A stretch of DNA of 64,000 bases from Kibdelosporangium aridum (GCF_900176515.1 NZ_FWXV01000001.1:1894699-1958698); one strand, 5' to 3'; shown: positions 24,753 to 35,000, counted from the first letter of the stretch. Translations and numbers: made by a program. The notes: generated by a model from the letters alone, not told the origin.

Positions 24753-25730
24753 GTGGAGTATCGACACCTCGGCCGCAGCGGACTGCGGGTGTCCCGGCTG
24801 GCCCTCGGCACGATGACCTGGGGACGGGACACCGACGCCGACGAAGCCGCCAAGCAACTCGTCGCGTTCACCGACGCGGGCGGCACCCTCGTGGACACCG
24901 CGGACGTCTACGCCGAAGGCGAATGCGAACGCATCCTCGGCGCCCTGCTCGACGACGCCGTACCCCGCGACCACGTGATCATCGCCACCAAAGCCGTCGC
25001 CCGCCGCACCGAAGGCCCCTTCGGCGGCGGCGCCTCCCGCGGCGCACTGCTGCACGCACTGGACGGATCCCTGCGCAGGCTGGGCGTCGACCACATCGAC
25101 CTGTGGCAACTACACGCCTGGGACTCCGCGGTCCCCCTCGACGAAACCCTCGCCGCCCTGGACACCGCCGTACGCAGCGGCAAAGTCCGCTACACCGGCG
25201 TGTCCAACTACTCCGGCTGGCAACTGTCCACCGCCGCCACCATGCAACTGATGGCCGGCGGCGCCTCCCCCATCGTGTCCACCCAGGTCGAATACTCCCT
25301 GGCCGAACGCGGCATCGAACGCGAAGTCGTACCCGCGGCCGAACACCACGGCATCGGCATCCTGCCCTGGGCACCCCTCGGCCGCGGCGTGCTCACCGGC
25401 AAATACCGCTCCGGCACCCCCGCCGACTCCCGCGGCGCCTCCGCGCACTACGCGCCCTACGTCGAACACCACCGCACCGAACGCGCCGCCCGCATCGTGC
25501 AGGCCGTCTCCACCGCCGCCGACGGCCTGGGAACGTCCCCGCTGGCTGTCGCGTTGGCCTGGGTAAGGGACCGTCCCGGCGTCGTGGCCCCGGTCGTCGG
25601 CGCCCGCGACACCGGGCAGCTCGCCGGATCACTGGCCGCCGAGGAACTGACCCTGCCTGCCGCCATCCGGGCCGCACTGGACGACGTCAGCGGGATCCAA
25701 CTCGGCTACCCGGAGCAACGACTCGGGTGA
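24753..25730 (+). CDS. Aldo/keto reductase
   Basis: A 325-residue NADPH-dependent aldo/keto reductase of the YhdN/AKR12-like class. It shows EYRHLGRSGLRVSRLALGTMTWG at the start and VDTADVYAEGECERILG with catalytic Asp/Tyr. VIIATKAVAR supplies Lys, and DLWQLHAWDS supplies His. The cofactor-binding end is ALAWVRDRPGVVAPVVGARDTGQL. GTG 24753 is chosen because it starts exactly at the family N-terminus. Substrate unknown; it stands alone between divergent uppP and the next lipoprotein gene. Confidence 0.92.
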   Translation: MEYRHLGRSGLRVSRLALGTMTWGRDTDADEAAKQLVAFTDAGGTLVDTADVYAEGECERILGALLDDAVPRDHVIIATKAVARRTEGPFGGGASRGALLHALDGSLRRLGVDHIDLWQLHAWDSAVPLDETLAALDTAVRSGKVRYTGVSNYSGWQLSTAATMQLMAGGASPIVSTQVEYSLAERGIEREVVPAAEHHGIGILPWAPLGRGVLTGKYRSGTPADSRGASAHYAPYVEHHRTERAARIVQAVSTAADGLGTSPLAVALAWVRDRPGVVAPVVGARDTGQLAGSLAAEELTLPAAIRAALDDVSGIQLGYPEQRLG

Positions 25731-25809
25731 AGGTTGCCCAACAAGACGTGACCTGGCGTGCAGAATCGGGGATGCTGGGTGAACTGGACGTTACTGATGG
25801 AGGTCGCTG

Positions 25810-26802
25810 TTGCGTCGGCTGGTAGCCGTGGTGTCGGGTGTGACGCTGCTGGCAGGATGCTCTCAGACCGCCGAACCCCACGATGACCTCCAGGTCACCG
25901 ACAATCTGACCATCGCCGTGCCGGCCACGTCGCCTGCGACGTCCAAGCCGGTCGGCACGGTCATCCCGCTGGCCAAAAAGATCACCGGGCTCGTCATCGC
26001 GCCACAGGCCCGGACAATCGCGCTGGCCACAGCCGACCCGGAACTGCTGCTGCTGAGCCTCGACGACCCAGGCGCACCCGCACGATCGGTCACCATGCCA
26101 GGACCTGTCACCGCGATGAGTGCCCTGCCCGACGGTGTGCTGGCATCGGTCGGAATCAGCAAGATGCTCTTCACCGTCACGCTGCCGGACGCGACCCTCA
26201 CCGCGATGCAGTTCGACAGCGCGCCCGGCACCGCCGTCGCCTCCGGTGATCTCGAGCTCATCCCGCTCACCGACGCCAAGGCCATCGAGGTCCTCCGCGG
26301 CGGCGGAGGCCCCAAACGGATCTCCGGCAGCATGTTCCGCGCCGACCAGGTCCTCATGACCGGCCAGCACGCCGTCGTGCTTGACCGCCTGCGCACCGCG
26401 TTGTTCGATATCGACCTCGTGGACGGCAAAATCGGCGCCGGGCAACGAGCGGGCCAAGGCGCAGGCAACGCCACCACCGACCGGTACGGCCGGGTGCTCG
26501 TCACCGATACGCGCGGCGGCGCGCTCCTGGCCTTCACCACCAACCCGGTCATGCTCAAACAGCGTTACCCCGTACCGGGAACGCCCTACGGCATCGCGTA
26601 CGACCCGAACCGTGACCTCGCGTGGGTCACCCTGACCGAACGAAACGAGGTGGTCGGCTACCACGTCGCCGGTGGCGAACCCCGGGAAACACACCGGTTC
26701 GCCACTGTCGTGCAACCGAATTCGGTGACCGTCGACCCGGACAGCGGGCGTGTCTTCGTCGCGTCCGCGACCGGTGGAGGAGTTCAGGTGATGCAGCCGT
26801 GA
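25810..26802 (+). CDS. Lipoprotein with YncE-like beta-propeller
   Basis: A 330-residue lipoprotein beginning at TTG 25810 after a GGAGG box. The signal sequence ends in the lipobox LLAGC, with Cys at residue 17 as the lipidation site. The mature part is built of repeats of about 40 residues with VLTGQHAVVLDRLR, GRVLVTDTRGGALLAF and PYGIAYDPNRDLAWVTLTERNEVVGYHV, as in YncE/NHL-type propellers. It is anchored on the outer face of the membrane and its partner is unknown. Its stop overlaps the GTG of the DUF5703 gene, so both are co-translated. Confidence 0.85.
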   Translation: MRRLVAVVSGVTLLAGCSQTAEPHDDLQVTDNLTIAVPATSPATSKPVGTVIPLAKKITGLVIAPQARTIALATADPELLLLSLDDPGAPARSVTMPGPVTAMSALPDGVLASVGISKMLFTVTLPDATLTAMQFDSAPGTAVASGDLELIPLTDAKAIEVLRGGGGPKRISGSMFRADQVLMTGQHAVVLDRLRTALFDIDLVDGKIGAGQRAGQGAGNATTDRYGRVLVTDTRGGALLAFTTNPVMLKQRYPVPGTPYGIAYDPNRDLAWVTLTERNEVVGYHVAGGEPRETHRFATVVQPNSVTVDPDSGRVFVASATGGGVQVMQP

Positions 26803-27011
26803 ACGATGGGGTGGTTGAAGGGGATTGGGAGTACCGGCCGCTGAAGCTGCCGCCGGGGATTTCCCGCCTTAGCGCAGCGGTCCAACTGTCGATCCAGGCG
26901 GAATACGCCGGGTGGGAACTGTCGCGAGTACGCCTGTACTCCGACGGCACCCGCAAAGTCCTGCTCCGCCGTAAGCGCCCAAGGGCCGGAGTACCAGGCC
27001 TGATGATCTAG
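26799..27011 (+). CDS. DUF5703 family small protein
   Basis: A 70-residue actinobacterial DUF5703 protein with the typical core EGDWEYRPLKLPPGISR and AEYAGWELSRVRLYSDGTRKV, a compact alpha/beta unit of unknown function. Its GTG overlaps the lipoprotein's stop codon (GTGA), a coupling often seen for this pair. A hairpin follows it. Confidence 0.88.
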   Translation: MNDGVVEGDWEYRPLKLPPGISRLSAAVQLSIQAEYAGWELSRVRLYSDGTRKVLLRRKRPRAGVPGLMI

Positions 27012-27033
27012 ACCGCCCAAGTCGGCTACAGCA

Positions 27034-27053
27034 CCCCGGCGAAGGCGCCGGGG
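27034..27053. terminator. Hairpin terminator
   Basis: CCCCGGCG (27034-27041) pairs with CGCCGGGG (27046-27053) over a 4-nt loop, with flanking CAGC/GCTG extending the stem. It follows the DUF5703 gene. Confidence 0.65.
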
Positions 27054-27089
27054 CGCTGTCCCCTGGCGCGATCTGGAACAGTTGGGGTC

Positions 27090-27737
27090 ATGGATGATCC
27101 CAATTCACGGCTGCTGGCAGACGAAACACCCCTGCCGGACACGATCGACGCCCGGCTGCGCCAGCAGCTGACGTTCCTGATCGAAGTCGACAAACTCAAG
27201 ACCATCCTGCGGCAGTCCCCACTGGCCGCCGACAGGCGCCGCGAGAACGACGCCGAACACTCATGGCACCTCGCCATGATGGTCATCATCCTGGCCGAAC
27301 ACGCCGACGAACCCATCGACATCGGCCACACCATCAAACTCGTCCTCATCCACGACCTGGTCGAGATCTACGCGGGCGACACCCCGATCTACCACCCCAC
27401 CATGGGCGCCGACCAAGCCGAACGCGAAATCAAAGCCGCCGAGCAACTGTTCGGGCTGCTGCCCGAGGACCAAGCGGCCGAGATCCGCGCACTCTGGGAC
27501 GAATTCGAAGCCCGCACCACCCCGGAAGCCCGCTTCGCCAAAGCCATGGACCGCCTGGAACCCCAACTGCTCAACTGGATGGCCCGCGGCGGCACCTGGC
27601 AAAGCCCCGGCATCACCGCCGACGACGTACGCGCCCGCAAAGCCGCCATCGGCGACGCCTCCAAAGCACTGTGGAACGCCAGCCTCGAGATCATCGGCGA
27701 AGGCGAACGACGCGGCTGGGCCAGGCCAGGCAGGTAG
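27090..27737 (+). CDS. HD domain protein, YfbR-like 5'-deoxynucleotidase
   Basis: A 215-residue HD-superfamily phosphohydrolase (PF13023 type). Metal ligands are in NDAEHSWHLAMM (His) and LVLIHDLVEIYAGD (the HD pair), with a later Asp in AMDRLEPQLLNWM. Related enzymes dephosphorylate deoxynucleoside 5'-monophosphates, so nucleotide pool turnover is a reasonable role; the exact substrate is not proven. The next gene follows after 1 bp, suggesting one transcript. Confidence 0.9.
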   Translation: MDDPNSRLLADETPLPDTIDARLRQQLTFLIEVDKLKTILRQSPLAADRRRENDAEHSWHLAMMVIILAEHADEPIDIGHTIKLVLIHDLVEIYAGDTPIYHPTMGADQAEREIKAAEQLFGLLPEDQAAEIRALWDEFEARTTPEARFAKAMDRLEPQLLNWMARGGTWQSPGITADDVRARKAAIGDASKALWNASLEIIGEGERRGWARPGR

Positions 27738-27738
27738 C

Positions 27739-28686
27739 GTGTCGATCATGCGATGTGCGGTGCTGGACGACTACCAAGCCGTCGCGCTGGCCATGGCCGA
27801 CTGGTCAGGCCTCGACGTGACCGCCTACCAGGAACACTTCGACGACCACGACCAGCTCGTCGACGCGCTCAAGGACAAGCAGATCGTCGTCATCATGCGC
27901 GAGCGCACCCCGTTCCCCGCCGCACTGTTCCAACGGCTGCCCGAACTCAAACTCCTGGTCACCAGCGGCATGCGCAACGCCTCCATCGACCTGGCCGCAG
28001 CAGCCGCCCACGGCGTCACCGTCTGCGGCACCGCCAGCACATCCACCCCACCGGCCGAACTGACCTGGGCATTGATCCTCGGCCTCGCCCGCCACCTCGT
28101 CACCGAGAACACCGCGCTGCGCGCCAACGGCCCCTGGCAGAGCACCGTCGGTATCGGCCTGGCCGGAAAAACCCTAGGCCTGGCCGGCTTCGGCAAGATC
28201 GGCGTCCAAGTCGCACGAGTCGGCCGCGCCTTCGGCATGAACGTCATCGCGTGGAGCACCAACCTGACCGCTGACCGCACCGAACCCGAAGGCGTCCAGC
28301 TGGTCACCAAGCAGGAACTGTTGTCCACCAGCGATGTCCTGTCCATCCACGTCGTACTCAGCGACCGCACCCGCGGCCTGATCGGCGCCGACGACCTCGC
28401 ACTGATGAAACCGTCAGCCCTGCTGATCAACACCTCCCGCGCCACGATCGTCGACCAGGACACCCTGGTGGATGCCTTGCGGGACAACCGCATCGCCGGC
28501 GCCGGACTGGACGTGTTCACCCAAGAACCACTGCCCGCCGACGACATCCTGCGAACCCTGCCCAACGTGCTGGCCACACCGCACCTGGGCTACGTCACCG
28601 ACAACAACTACCGGACCTACTTCCGCGAAGCCGTCCAGAACATCCAGGCCTTCCTCGCCGGAGCACCCGTACCACGCGTTTTGTAG
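27739..28686 (+). CDS. D-2-hydroxyacid dehydrogenase family protein
   Basis: NAD-dependent D-isomer 2-hydroxyacid dehydrogenase, 315 residues. The NAD-binding glycine motif is LAGFGKIGVQVARVGRAFG. The catalytic set includes Arg in LLINTSRATIVD, Glu in DVFTQEPLPADD and His in NVLATPHLGYVT. GTG 27739 gives MSIMRCAVLDDYQ; ATG 27748 is also possible. It is probably co-transcribed with the preceding HD gene. The substrate cannot be stated; phosphoglycerate dehydrogenase-like relatives exist but lack of an ACT domain argues against serA. Confidence 0.92.
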   Translation: MSIMRCAVLDDYQAVALAMADWSGLDVTAYQEHFDDHDQLVDALKDKQIVVIMRERTPFPAALFQRLPELKLLVTSGMRNASIDLAAAAAHGVTVCGTASTSTPPAELTWALILGLARHLVTENTALRANGPWQSTVGIGLAGKTLGLAGFGKIGVQVARVGRAFGMNVIAWSTNLTADRTEPEGVQLVTKQELLSTSDVLSIHVVLSDRTRGLIGADDLALMKPSALLINTSRATIVDQDTLVDALRDNRIAGAGLDVFTQEPLPADDILRTLPNVLATPHLGYVTDNNYRTYFREAVQNIQAFLAGAPVPRVL

Positions 28687-28745
28687 CTGTCTTGTATTCC
28701 TCCTCGCCAAGCTGCGAAGCGACAAGACCACGAGGAGGTCCCCCG

Positions 28746-29567
28746 ATGCGGATCAAGTGGGCGGCAGCCACCAGCGCCGTCACGATCGCCGTTTCCGTCA
28801 TAGCGGCAATACCGGCCCAAGCCCTGCCCGCCGTGAACATGGAGAAAGTGCTCCTCGCGGCGCAAATCGACCCGCGCCGCCCCGACTCCGCGCTCACCCC
28901 CGGCGCCAAAGACCACGTACTGGTGGTCGAACAAGCACTGCAGGCCAAGGGATTCCTCGCCGCACAGTACGTCGACGGCCACTTCGGCACCTCGACCACC
29001 ACGGCCTACACCAACCTGCAGAAGTCCTTCGGGTGGAGCGGGATCGACACCAACGGCATCCCCGGCCAGACCTCACTGGAACGACTGGGCGAAGGCCGCT
29101 TCACGGTGACCAACATCGTCAGCGCCGGATCCCGGATCAGCTACCAAGGCAAAACCATCAACACCCGCACCAAAGCCATGCTGGCAGCGGCCGAAGCCCG
29201 GCTCGGCCGGACCCTGACCATCACGCAAGGCTCCTACAACCCAGGCGGCGTCGGCGCCTCCGGCGGCACACACGACGGCGGCGGCGCACTGGACATCTCC
29301 GTGAGCGGCATGTCCGACACAGTCAAGGTCGACGTCGTCCGCAAACTGCGTGAGGTCGGCTTCGCCGCATGGTGGCGCAAACCCTCACAAGGCCCATGGG
29401 AGCACCACATCCACGCGATGGCCGTGTCCGACCCGCACCAGTCCATCTCCGCGTGGCACCAGTCCGGTGACTACTACCTCGGCAAGAACGGCCTCGCCAA
29501 CGGCGCCGCCGACGACGGCCCGAGCGTGACGAAGAGGACCTGGGAAGAAGTCCAGCGCGGGGAATGA
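28746..29567 (+). CDS. Secreted peptidoglycan-binding M15-like peptidase
   Basis: A 273-residue exported protein. A signal peptide (to about 30, ending PAQA) is followed by a peptidoglycan_binding_1 domain (about 50-115, QALQAKGFLAAQYVDGHFGTS...). The C-terminal part is an M15/D-Ala-D-Ala carboxypeptidase-like fold, with zinc ligands in GGTHDGGGALDI (His, Asp) and PWEHHIHAM (His). It probably trims cell-wall peptides. ATG 28746 has a GAGGAGGT ribosome binding site; the longer in-frame start lacks one. A strong hairpin follows. Confidence 0.87.
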   Translation: MRIKWAAATSAVTIAVSVIAAIPAQALPAVNMEKVLLAAQIDPRRPDSALTPGAKDHVLVVEQALQAKGFLAAQYVDGHFGTSTTTAYTNLQKSFGWSGIDTNGIPGQTSLERLGEGRFTVTNIVSAGSRISYQGKTINTRTKAMLAAAEARLGRTLTITQGSYNPGGVGASGGTHDGGGALDISVSGMSDTVKVDVVRKLREVGFAAWWRKPSQGPWEHHIHAMAVSDPHQSISAWHQSGDYYLGKNGLANGAADDGPSVTKRTWEEVQRGE

Positions 29568-29573
29568 TCACAC

Positions 29574-29602
29574 GTGTGGGTGGCCGGGGTGGCCACCCAC
29601 AC
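29574..29602. terminator. Perfect 12-bp hairpin terminator
   Basis: GTGTGGGTGGCC (29574-29585) pairs with GGCCACCCACAC (29591-29602), 5-nt loop, followed by TTTCC. It lies just after the peptidase stop. Confidence 0.8.
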
Positions 29603-29623
29603 TTTCCCCGTTAGGGTGAACCG

Positions 29624-30022
29624 ATGGGGATCACCACCGAAGACCGGCTCGCCATCGGCGAATTGCTCGCCATGCACGGACACCTCTGCGACAGCGGCGA
29701 ATTGGACCGACTGTCGGAGGTCTTCACCACCGACGTCACCTACGACATCACCGACCTCGGCCAAGAACCCCTCATCGGTGTCGAAGCCCTGGCAGCCGCA
29801 GGCCGCGCCCTCGGCGACTTGAACCCTGTCGGCCACCACGTCACCAACATCGTCGTGACCGAACACGACGGCCAGATCCACGCCCGCTCCAAGGGAATCG
29901 GCATCAACGCCGACGGAACCTCCGCCAGCGTCACCTACGAGGACACCGTCATCCGAGCCGACGACGGCTGGCGCATCAGCTACCGCAAAATCCTCGCACG
30001 ACGAGCCCCGCTCGGCGGGTGA
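29624..30022 (+). CDS. SnoaL/NTF2-like protein
   Basis: A 132-residue SnoaL_4-type NTF2-like cone-fold protein: EDRLAIGELLAMHGHLCDSGELDRLSEVFTTDVTYDI is the usual N-terminal helix and first strand, and DGWRISYRKI the last strand. Such proteins act as small isomerases, dehydratases or ligand binders; nothing indicates which. A preceding terminator suggests its own promoter. It abuts the convergent gene with no gap. Confidence 0.85.
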   Translation: MGITTEDRLAIGELLAMHGHLCDSGELDRLSEVFTTDVTYDITDLGQEPLIGVEALAAAGRALGDLNPVGHHVTNIVVTEHDGQIHARSKGIGINADGTSASVTYEDTVIRADDGWRISYRKILARRAPLGG

Positions 30023-31045
30023 TCACGGCTCATCCAATGCCCACAGCTGCGGCCGTTCGCCATAGGTGACCACGCTCAGCACGCCGTTCACACAACGCGG
30101 CGGCGAGGCGCTGCCCATACCGACCTGAAGCACCTGGACGGTGTTGTCCCCGGGCGTCCAGCGGACCAATTCCCCTTTCTGCTCCGCACCTGTCGGCTTG
30201 CTCAACCAATAGATCCGGCCACCACAGGCATGCACGTCCAAGGCCGTGGCGTCCAACGTGATCTCCCGGTTCTCCCGGCGCGCCACCAACGGCCCGGGAT
30301 GCAGCACACCCACTTCGTACGGCGGGAAATCCGCGGTCAGCTCCCAATCCGCGGTACGTACCAGCACCGCCGCCCGGCACGCCCGCTCCCCCGTGATCAA
30401 CGCCTGCGGGGTGAACGGCGGCGTCAGCTGGAACCACCGCGCGCAATGCTGGTCCGGCCTGGCTTCGCGCCACTGCACGCCGTCCAGTTCGCTTGTCAGC
30501 AACGAAATCGCCCACCCCGGCGGGGCACAGTGCCGGGTGACCACCTTCAGGGTGGAGGCGTCCAGGATCTGCAGGCACTGGTCGTTCTCCTGGACGACGA
30601 CCGCACCGACCGCGTGCGCCACCAGCGCCGTCTTCGGCCCAGTGAACTCACCGGTCAGCCCACCCGTTGCCGCGTCCACAGTGGACACACGGCCGGTGTT
30701 GGTCTCGTGCACGACCACACGGGCACCTTCCAGCGTGGCGGTCAGGCCCTCGTTGCCTCGCGCAAGGACCACGCCGGTGTTGTTCACCAGGAGGTGCGTC
30801 CCGTCTGGCTGCGTGATCGGGAACAGGGCTCGCTCGGTGTCCACGGCCGACCGGTGCGGGTGCTCGATCGCCGTAGGCAACGACACCGGCCGCCAGTTCA
30901 GGCCCGTGAGCGGCACTCTCCTGGCCTGTTCGACCTGTAGCGCAGGAGGTACCGGGTCACGTGGCGGCGGCGGGTCGCGCAGGACAAGCACAGCGACCAC
31001 CACCACGGCGGCCAGAGCCGCAGCACCGATCCATCCCCTACGCAT
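30023..31045 (-). CDS. Hypothetical membrane-anchored propeller-like protein
   Basis: A 340-residue protein with a single N-terminal helix (WIGAAALAAVVVVAVLVL) after MRRG, then a Pro-rich linker and an extracytoplasmic region with propeller-like repeats (VVVHETNTGRVSTVDAATGGLTGEF). Four or more Cys (CLQILD, RHCAPP, QHCARW, RACRAA, VHACGG, RCVNG) suggest disulfides outside the cell. I do not recognise a named family. Its promoter region is shared with the divergent ANTAR-GAF gene and contains copy B of the conserved element. Confidence 0.75.
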   Translation of the reverse strand: MRRGWIGAAALAAVVVVAVLVLRDPPPPRDPVPPALQVEQARRVPLTGLNWRPVSLPTAIEHPHRSAVDTERALFPITQPDGTHLLVNNTGVVLARGNEGLTATLEGARVVVHETNTGRVSTVDAATGGLTGEFTGPKTALVAHAVGAVVVQENDQCLQILDASTLKVVTRHCAPPGWAISLLTSELDGVQWREARPDQHCARWFQLTPPFTPQALITGERACRAAVLVRTADWELTADFPPYEVGVLHPGPLVARRENREITLDATALDVHACGGRIYWLSKPTGAEQKGELVRWTPGDNTVQVLQVGMGSASPPRCVNGVLSVVTYGERPQLWALDEP

Positions 31046-31089
31046 GCCATCACCCTGCCACGCGCGGTCGTTGAGGCTGTTTCGTGTAT

Positions 31090-31139
31090 TTTCGTCACAG
31101 TTGATTTGAACTGTGTTCGTAGTCCTGAATGTAGTCGCT
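31090..31139 (+). promoter_or_regulatory. Conserved intergenic element, copy B
   Basis: TTTCGTCACA (31090-31099), an 18-bp spacer, CGTAGTCCT (31118-31126), then GAATGTAGTCGCT. An extra TTTCGT lies 4 bp upstream, as in copy C. It lies between the divergent membrane protein (start 31045) and ANTAR-GAF gene (start 31226), so it could serve either. The two boxes resemble an ECF-sigma promoter layout (CGTCACA, then CGT-type -10), but this is inference. Confidence 0.5.
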
Positions 31140-31225
31140 ATAGGGTGCGGTCAGTCGGTGCGAGTCCAGCAGCGCGGCGAACCCGGCGCGTCCTTGTCGT
31201 GTCCGCAAGATCAAAGGGAGCGCGT

Positions 31226-32035
31226 GTGGCGCTTACCAACCACATCTCCGACGATGTATCCCAGCTGCGTCATGAGGTGTTCGACCTCAAGGCAGCGTTA
31301 CGGTCCCGGCCGTTGATCGCCCGAGCCCTCGGCCTGTTGCAGGGCCGGTACGACCTCACCGACGACACGGCGTTCACGCTGATGCGCGACTCGGCCCAAC
31401 GGCACAACCTCAAGCTGTCGACGCTGGCGTCCAGCTTGCTGGCAGCGAAACCACCCGCTGGGCGAGACTGGTTCCCCGGGCGGGTCCGGCGTCTCACGCC
31501 GAAGATGAGTTACCTGCCGGAGAGGCAGACCAACCGCACGGCTGTGCTGACTGCGTTCCTGGACACCGTGTTGGGCACGATGGACGCCGACGCCGGTGAT
31601 CTGCAGCTGGTCGATCAGCTGACCGGTGCCCTGCAGCTGGAACAGCACCGCGGCCTGTCCGTCGAATTCATCGACTTCTTCGCGACTGTCACCGATGGCG
31701 AGACCTCGTGTGGCACGGCCCTGCGTCGCCGCAGCAGGGTGATCGTCACCGACGTCGCCAAGGACCCGATCTTCGCGGGCACCGCGTCCGGCGAGGTGGT
31801 GCTGGATGCCGGCGTCCACTCAGTACAGAGCACTCCCCTGGCCCTGCCGGATGGCCGGTGCGTGGCGATGGTGTCCACCCACTACGCGCGGAAGGGTCGC
31901 GCCCCCACCGGAACGGAGGGTGCGCGGCTGGACAAACTGGCGTTGGAGACCGCGCTGTGGCTGGACTGGCACCAGCGCACGGTCGTGCTCGACGCGCTGG
32001 AACGCGTGCACCAGGAGGCGCTGCGGCTACGGTGA
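31226..32035 (+). CDS. ANTAR-GAF regulator with inverted domain order
   Basis: A 269-residue signalling protein. Residues about 10-75 form an ANTAR RNA-binding helical domain (LRSRPLIARALGLLQGRYDLTDDTAFTLMRDSAQRHNLKL). Residues about 95-255 form a GAF domain (LQLVDQLTGALQLEQHRGLSVEFIDFFATV, then SVQSTPLALPDGRCVAMVSTH). In most actinobacterial proteins GAF precedes ANTAR; here the order is reversed. ANTAR domains antiterminate transcription by binding dual RNA hairpins. GTG 31226 follows a GGGAG box. Its end overlaps the convergent STAND gene by 9 bp. Confidence 0.87.
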   Translation: MALTNHISDDVSQLRHEVFDLKAALRSRPLIARALGLLQGRYDLTDDTAFTLMRDSAQRHNLKLSTLASSLLAAKPPAGRDWFPGRVRRLTPKMSYLPERQTNRTAVLTAFLDTVLGTMDADAGDLQLVDQLTGALQLEQHRGLSVEFIDFFATVTDGETSCGTALRRRSRVIVTDVAKDPIFAGTASGEVVLDAGVHSVQSTPLALPDGRCVAMVSTHYARKGRAPTGTEGARLDKLALETALWLDWHQRTVVLDALERVHQEALRLR

Positions 32036-35000
32036 CGGCACGTGGATCCACGCCGTGGCATCGGTTTCCTTGATCGCCACGCTGACTTGCCGGTAGGCGC
32101 TGAGGTCCGCGTTCGGATGCGGCCGGATCACGTTGTCGTAGAAGGTGGCCGACACGATGAACGCGACCGGGCTTGCCGACTCGTCCAGCGCCCGGCGCAG
32201 CGGGATCGCGTCGACCAGCCGGAACGCGAAGTTCACCGATGCACCGACCGGGCCGAGGTCGTCGACGGACACCTCGCCGGAGTGCAGCGCGACCCGGAGC
32301 TTGAACCGTTGGCTCTCCGGCTGTGTGCGGTTGTGCTCGAGTACGGCCGCGACGAGCGCCTGCGGCAACGCGTCCACGAACACCGCCTTGGCCACCGCGG
32401 CCGGGACCATGATCATCAATCCGTCGCCGCGGTCCTCGACCCGGCAGGCGTCCCAGTCGATGTCGGTACGGCGGAATGCCGACCGCAGCGCCCGGATCGG
32501 CCCGTCCCGCAAGGTATGCGCATCCGATGGGGCGACGTCGACGACGAGGATGGCGGGTTCCTGCAGGCTGGCCGTCCCGCGCTGGTCGAGTGACGCGAGC
32601 TTGGCCAGCACGGTGTCCGCGTCGGGGTCGCCGAACTCGTGCAGCAGCTCAAGGGCGTGCTGCCACGTCGATCGGGCTTTGGCCCGGTCGCCGAGCGCCT
32701 GATAGGTGTCGCCCAGCCGGCTGAGGGTCACGGCCTCGCCGTACCGGTTGCCTGCTTCACGCGACAGCCGCAGCGCGGTCTCGTAGTGCTCGACCGCCTC
32801 GGGGAATTGGCGCAGACCGTGATGGACTTGGCCAAGTCCTTCCAGGGCAAGGCTTTCCCCGCCGCGGTTGTCCAGATCCCGGTACAGCTCGCGCGCCTGC
32901 TTGAACTCCTCCAGCGCTTGCCGCAGCTCCCCGGTCTGCACCGCGCAGTCGGCTGAGGTCACCAAGGCGTCGGCTTCGCCGAGGCGATCAGCGTTGCGGC
33001 GGAACAGATCCAGCGCCACCCGGGCGTGGAACACCGCTTCGTCGGTTTGGTTACGCCGCCCGTAGACCTTGCTGAGCGCGAGTTCCGAATGGGCCTCCCC
33101 CACTTCGTCCCGAAGTTCACGGCACAACCGCAGCGAGAGCTCGTAGTGCTTGACAGCTTCGGCGATCCGGCCGAACTGGCCGTGCACTCCCCCGAGGTTG
33201 CGGTGGATCTCCGCCTGGGCGTGCCGGTCGCCTGCTTGGTCCGCGGCTCCCAGGGCGGTGTGCTGCACGCTGGCCAGGTCGTGCCACAACCCTTGCTGGT
33301 CGAGAAAAGGCGTGATCGCGGAGGCCAGCCGCCACGCGCGCTCGTCCAATCCCAGCTGGGCGGCCGAGTCGATCGCGGCGAGCAGCACCATCCGCTCGGT
33401 GGCGAACCAGTGCCGGTCACCGCGGCCGCTGCGCTCGATGTAATGGTCGAGCACGCGGCGGATCGCGTCGTCGCGCTCCCAGTCCGAGTCGTTGGCCATC
33501 GCCTGCTCGTGCGCGTAGAGCCGCAGCAGGTCATGGAATCGGTATCGCCCTGGCGTGTAATGGTGGATCAGGTGCGCGACACAGACTTCCCGCAGGACTT
33601 GCTGCGCCTGTGGTTCGGTCAGGTCCGTGATCGCGGCGACGGCCGCGAGGCCGATGTCCGGCCCGGGATGCAGGCCCAGCAACCGGAACACCCTGGCGGA
33701 CTCGGGACTGAGCGCCTGATAGGTCCAGGAGAACGCGGCACGGATACTCGCGGACTCGTCATCCCCGGCCAGCACGGCCAGCCGGCTGTTGGCGTCGTTG
33801 AGCTCACTCGCCAGGACGTGCAGCGGGAACTCAGGGTGCGCGGCGGCGTGCGCGGCCACGATGCGCAAGGCCAACGGCAGACCGCCGCAGTATCCGACCA
33901 GTTGCGCGGCCGCGTCGGGTTCCGCGTCGATGCGTTCGTCGCCAAGGCACCGTGCCAGCAATGTGAGCCCGGCGTTGCGGTCGAACACGTTCAACGCGAC
34001 CTGCACCGCATCGTTCTTGGCCACCAGGTCAGCGAGCCGAGCGCGGCTGGTGACCAGCACACGGCATTGCGCCGAGCCCGGCAGCAACGGCAGGACCTGC
34101 TCGGTGGAGCGCGCGTTGTCCAGCAGCACCAGCATCCTGCGGCCCGCGACGATGCTGCGGTACAACGCGACGCGCGCTTCCAGTTCCACCGGCATGGCCT
34201 GGCGGGAAATCCCCAGGGCGTCGAGGAACAACAGGAGCGCCTCGGCAGGCTGGACCGGACGGCCGGACGGGCTGAACCCGCGCAGATCCACATACAGCTG
34301 ACCGTCGGGATAGCGGTCCGCGACCTGGTGGGCGAAGTTGACCGCCAGCGTGGTCTTGCCGGTGCCCGGCGCGCCGGTGATCAGGAAGACGCCCGCGTCC
34401 GGTGAGCTCTCCAGCCAGCCCAGTTCGGCTTCCCGGCCGACGAACGTCTTCACACCGCGGGGCAGGGTGCGCGGCTTGAGCAGCCGCTGCCCGGTGCCCG
34501 AGATCGTGACCTCGGCGGTGTCCTCGATCGGACACGGCCAGACCGTCACCGTGATGAAGTCCGATTCCCGCAGCACCGTCGGAACAGGACTGCCCGTGGT
34601 CCGGCAGTCCTGCAGTGCCGTGGGGATGCCGCTGCCTTCGCCTTCCACCAGCCGCACCCACGACAGGATGTGCGCGAGCCGGTAGTTGCGCTTCTTGGAC
34701 TGCCCGTTGAACTCGGTCAGCTCGTGCGGTTCGCCGACCGGGATGTCGTGGCCCAGCCAGTCGCCTGGGCTGCTGATCTCGACGCGGTCGTCGAACACCC
34801 GAACGTGCACACAGGAGTTGTCCTGCGAATAGTCCCGGTGCACCAACGCGTTCACGATGATCTCGCGGACCGCGATCATCGGGTAGGCGTAGACCGGCAC
34901 CGCCTGAGCGTGGTCCTCGCTGGGGCGTTCACCGCGGCGGACGTGCTTGGCGACGAACTCACGCGCGTTGACGATCTGGCCGGTCACTGGGCCTTCGTAG

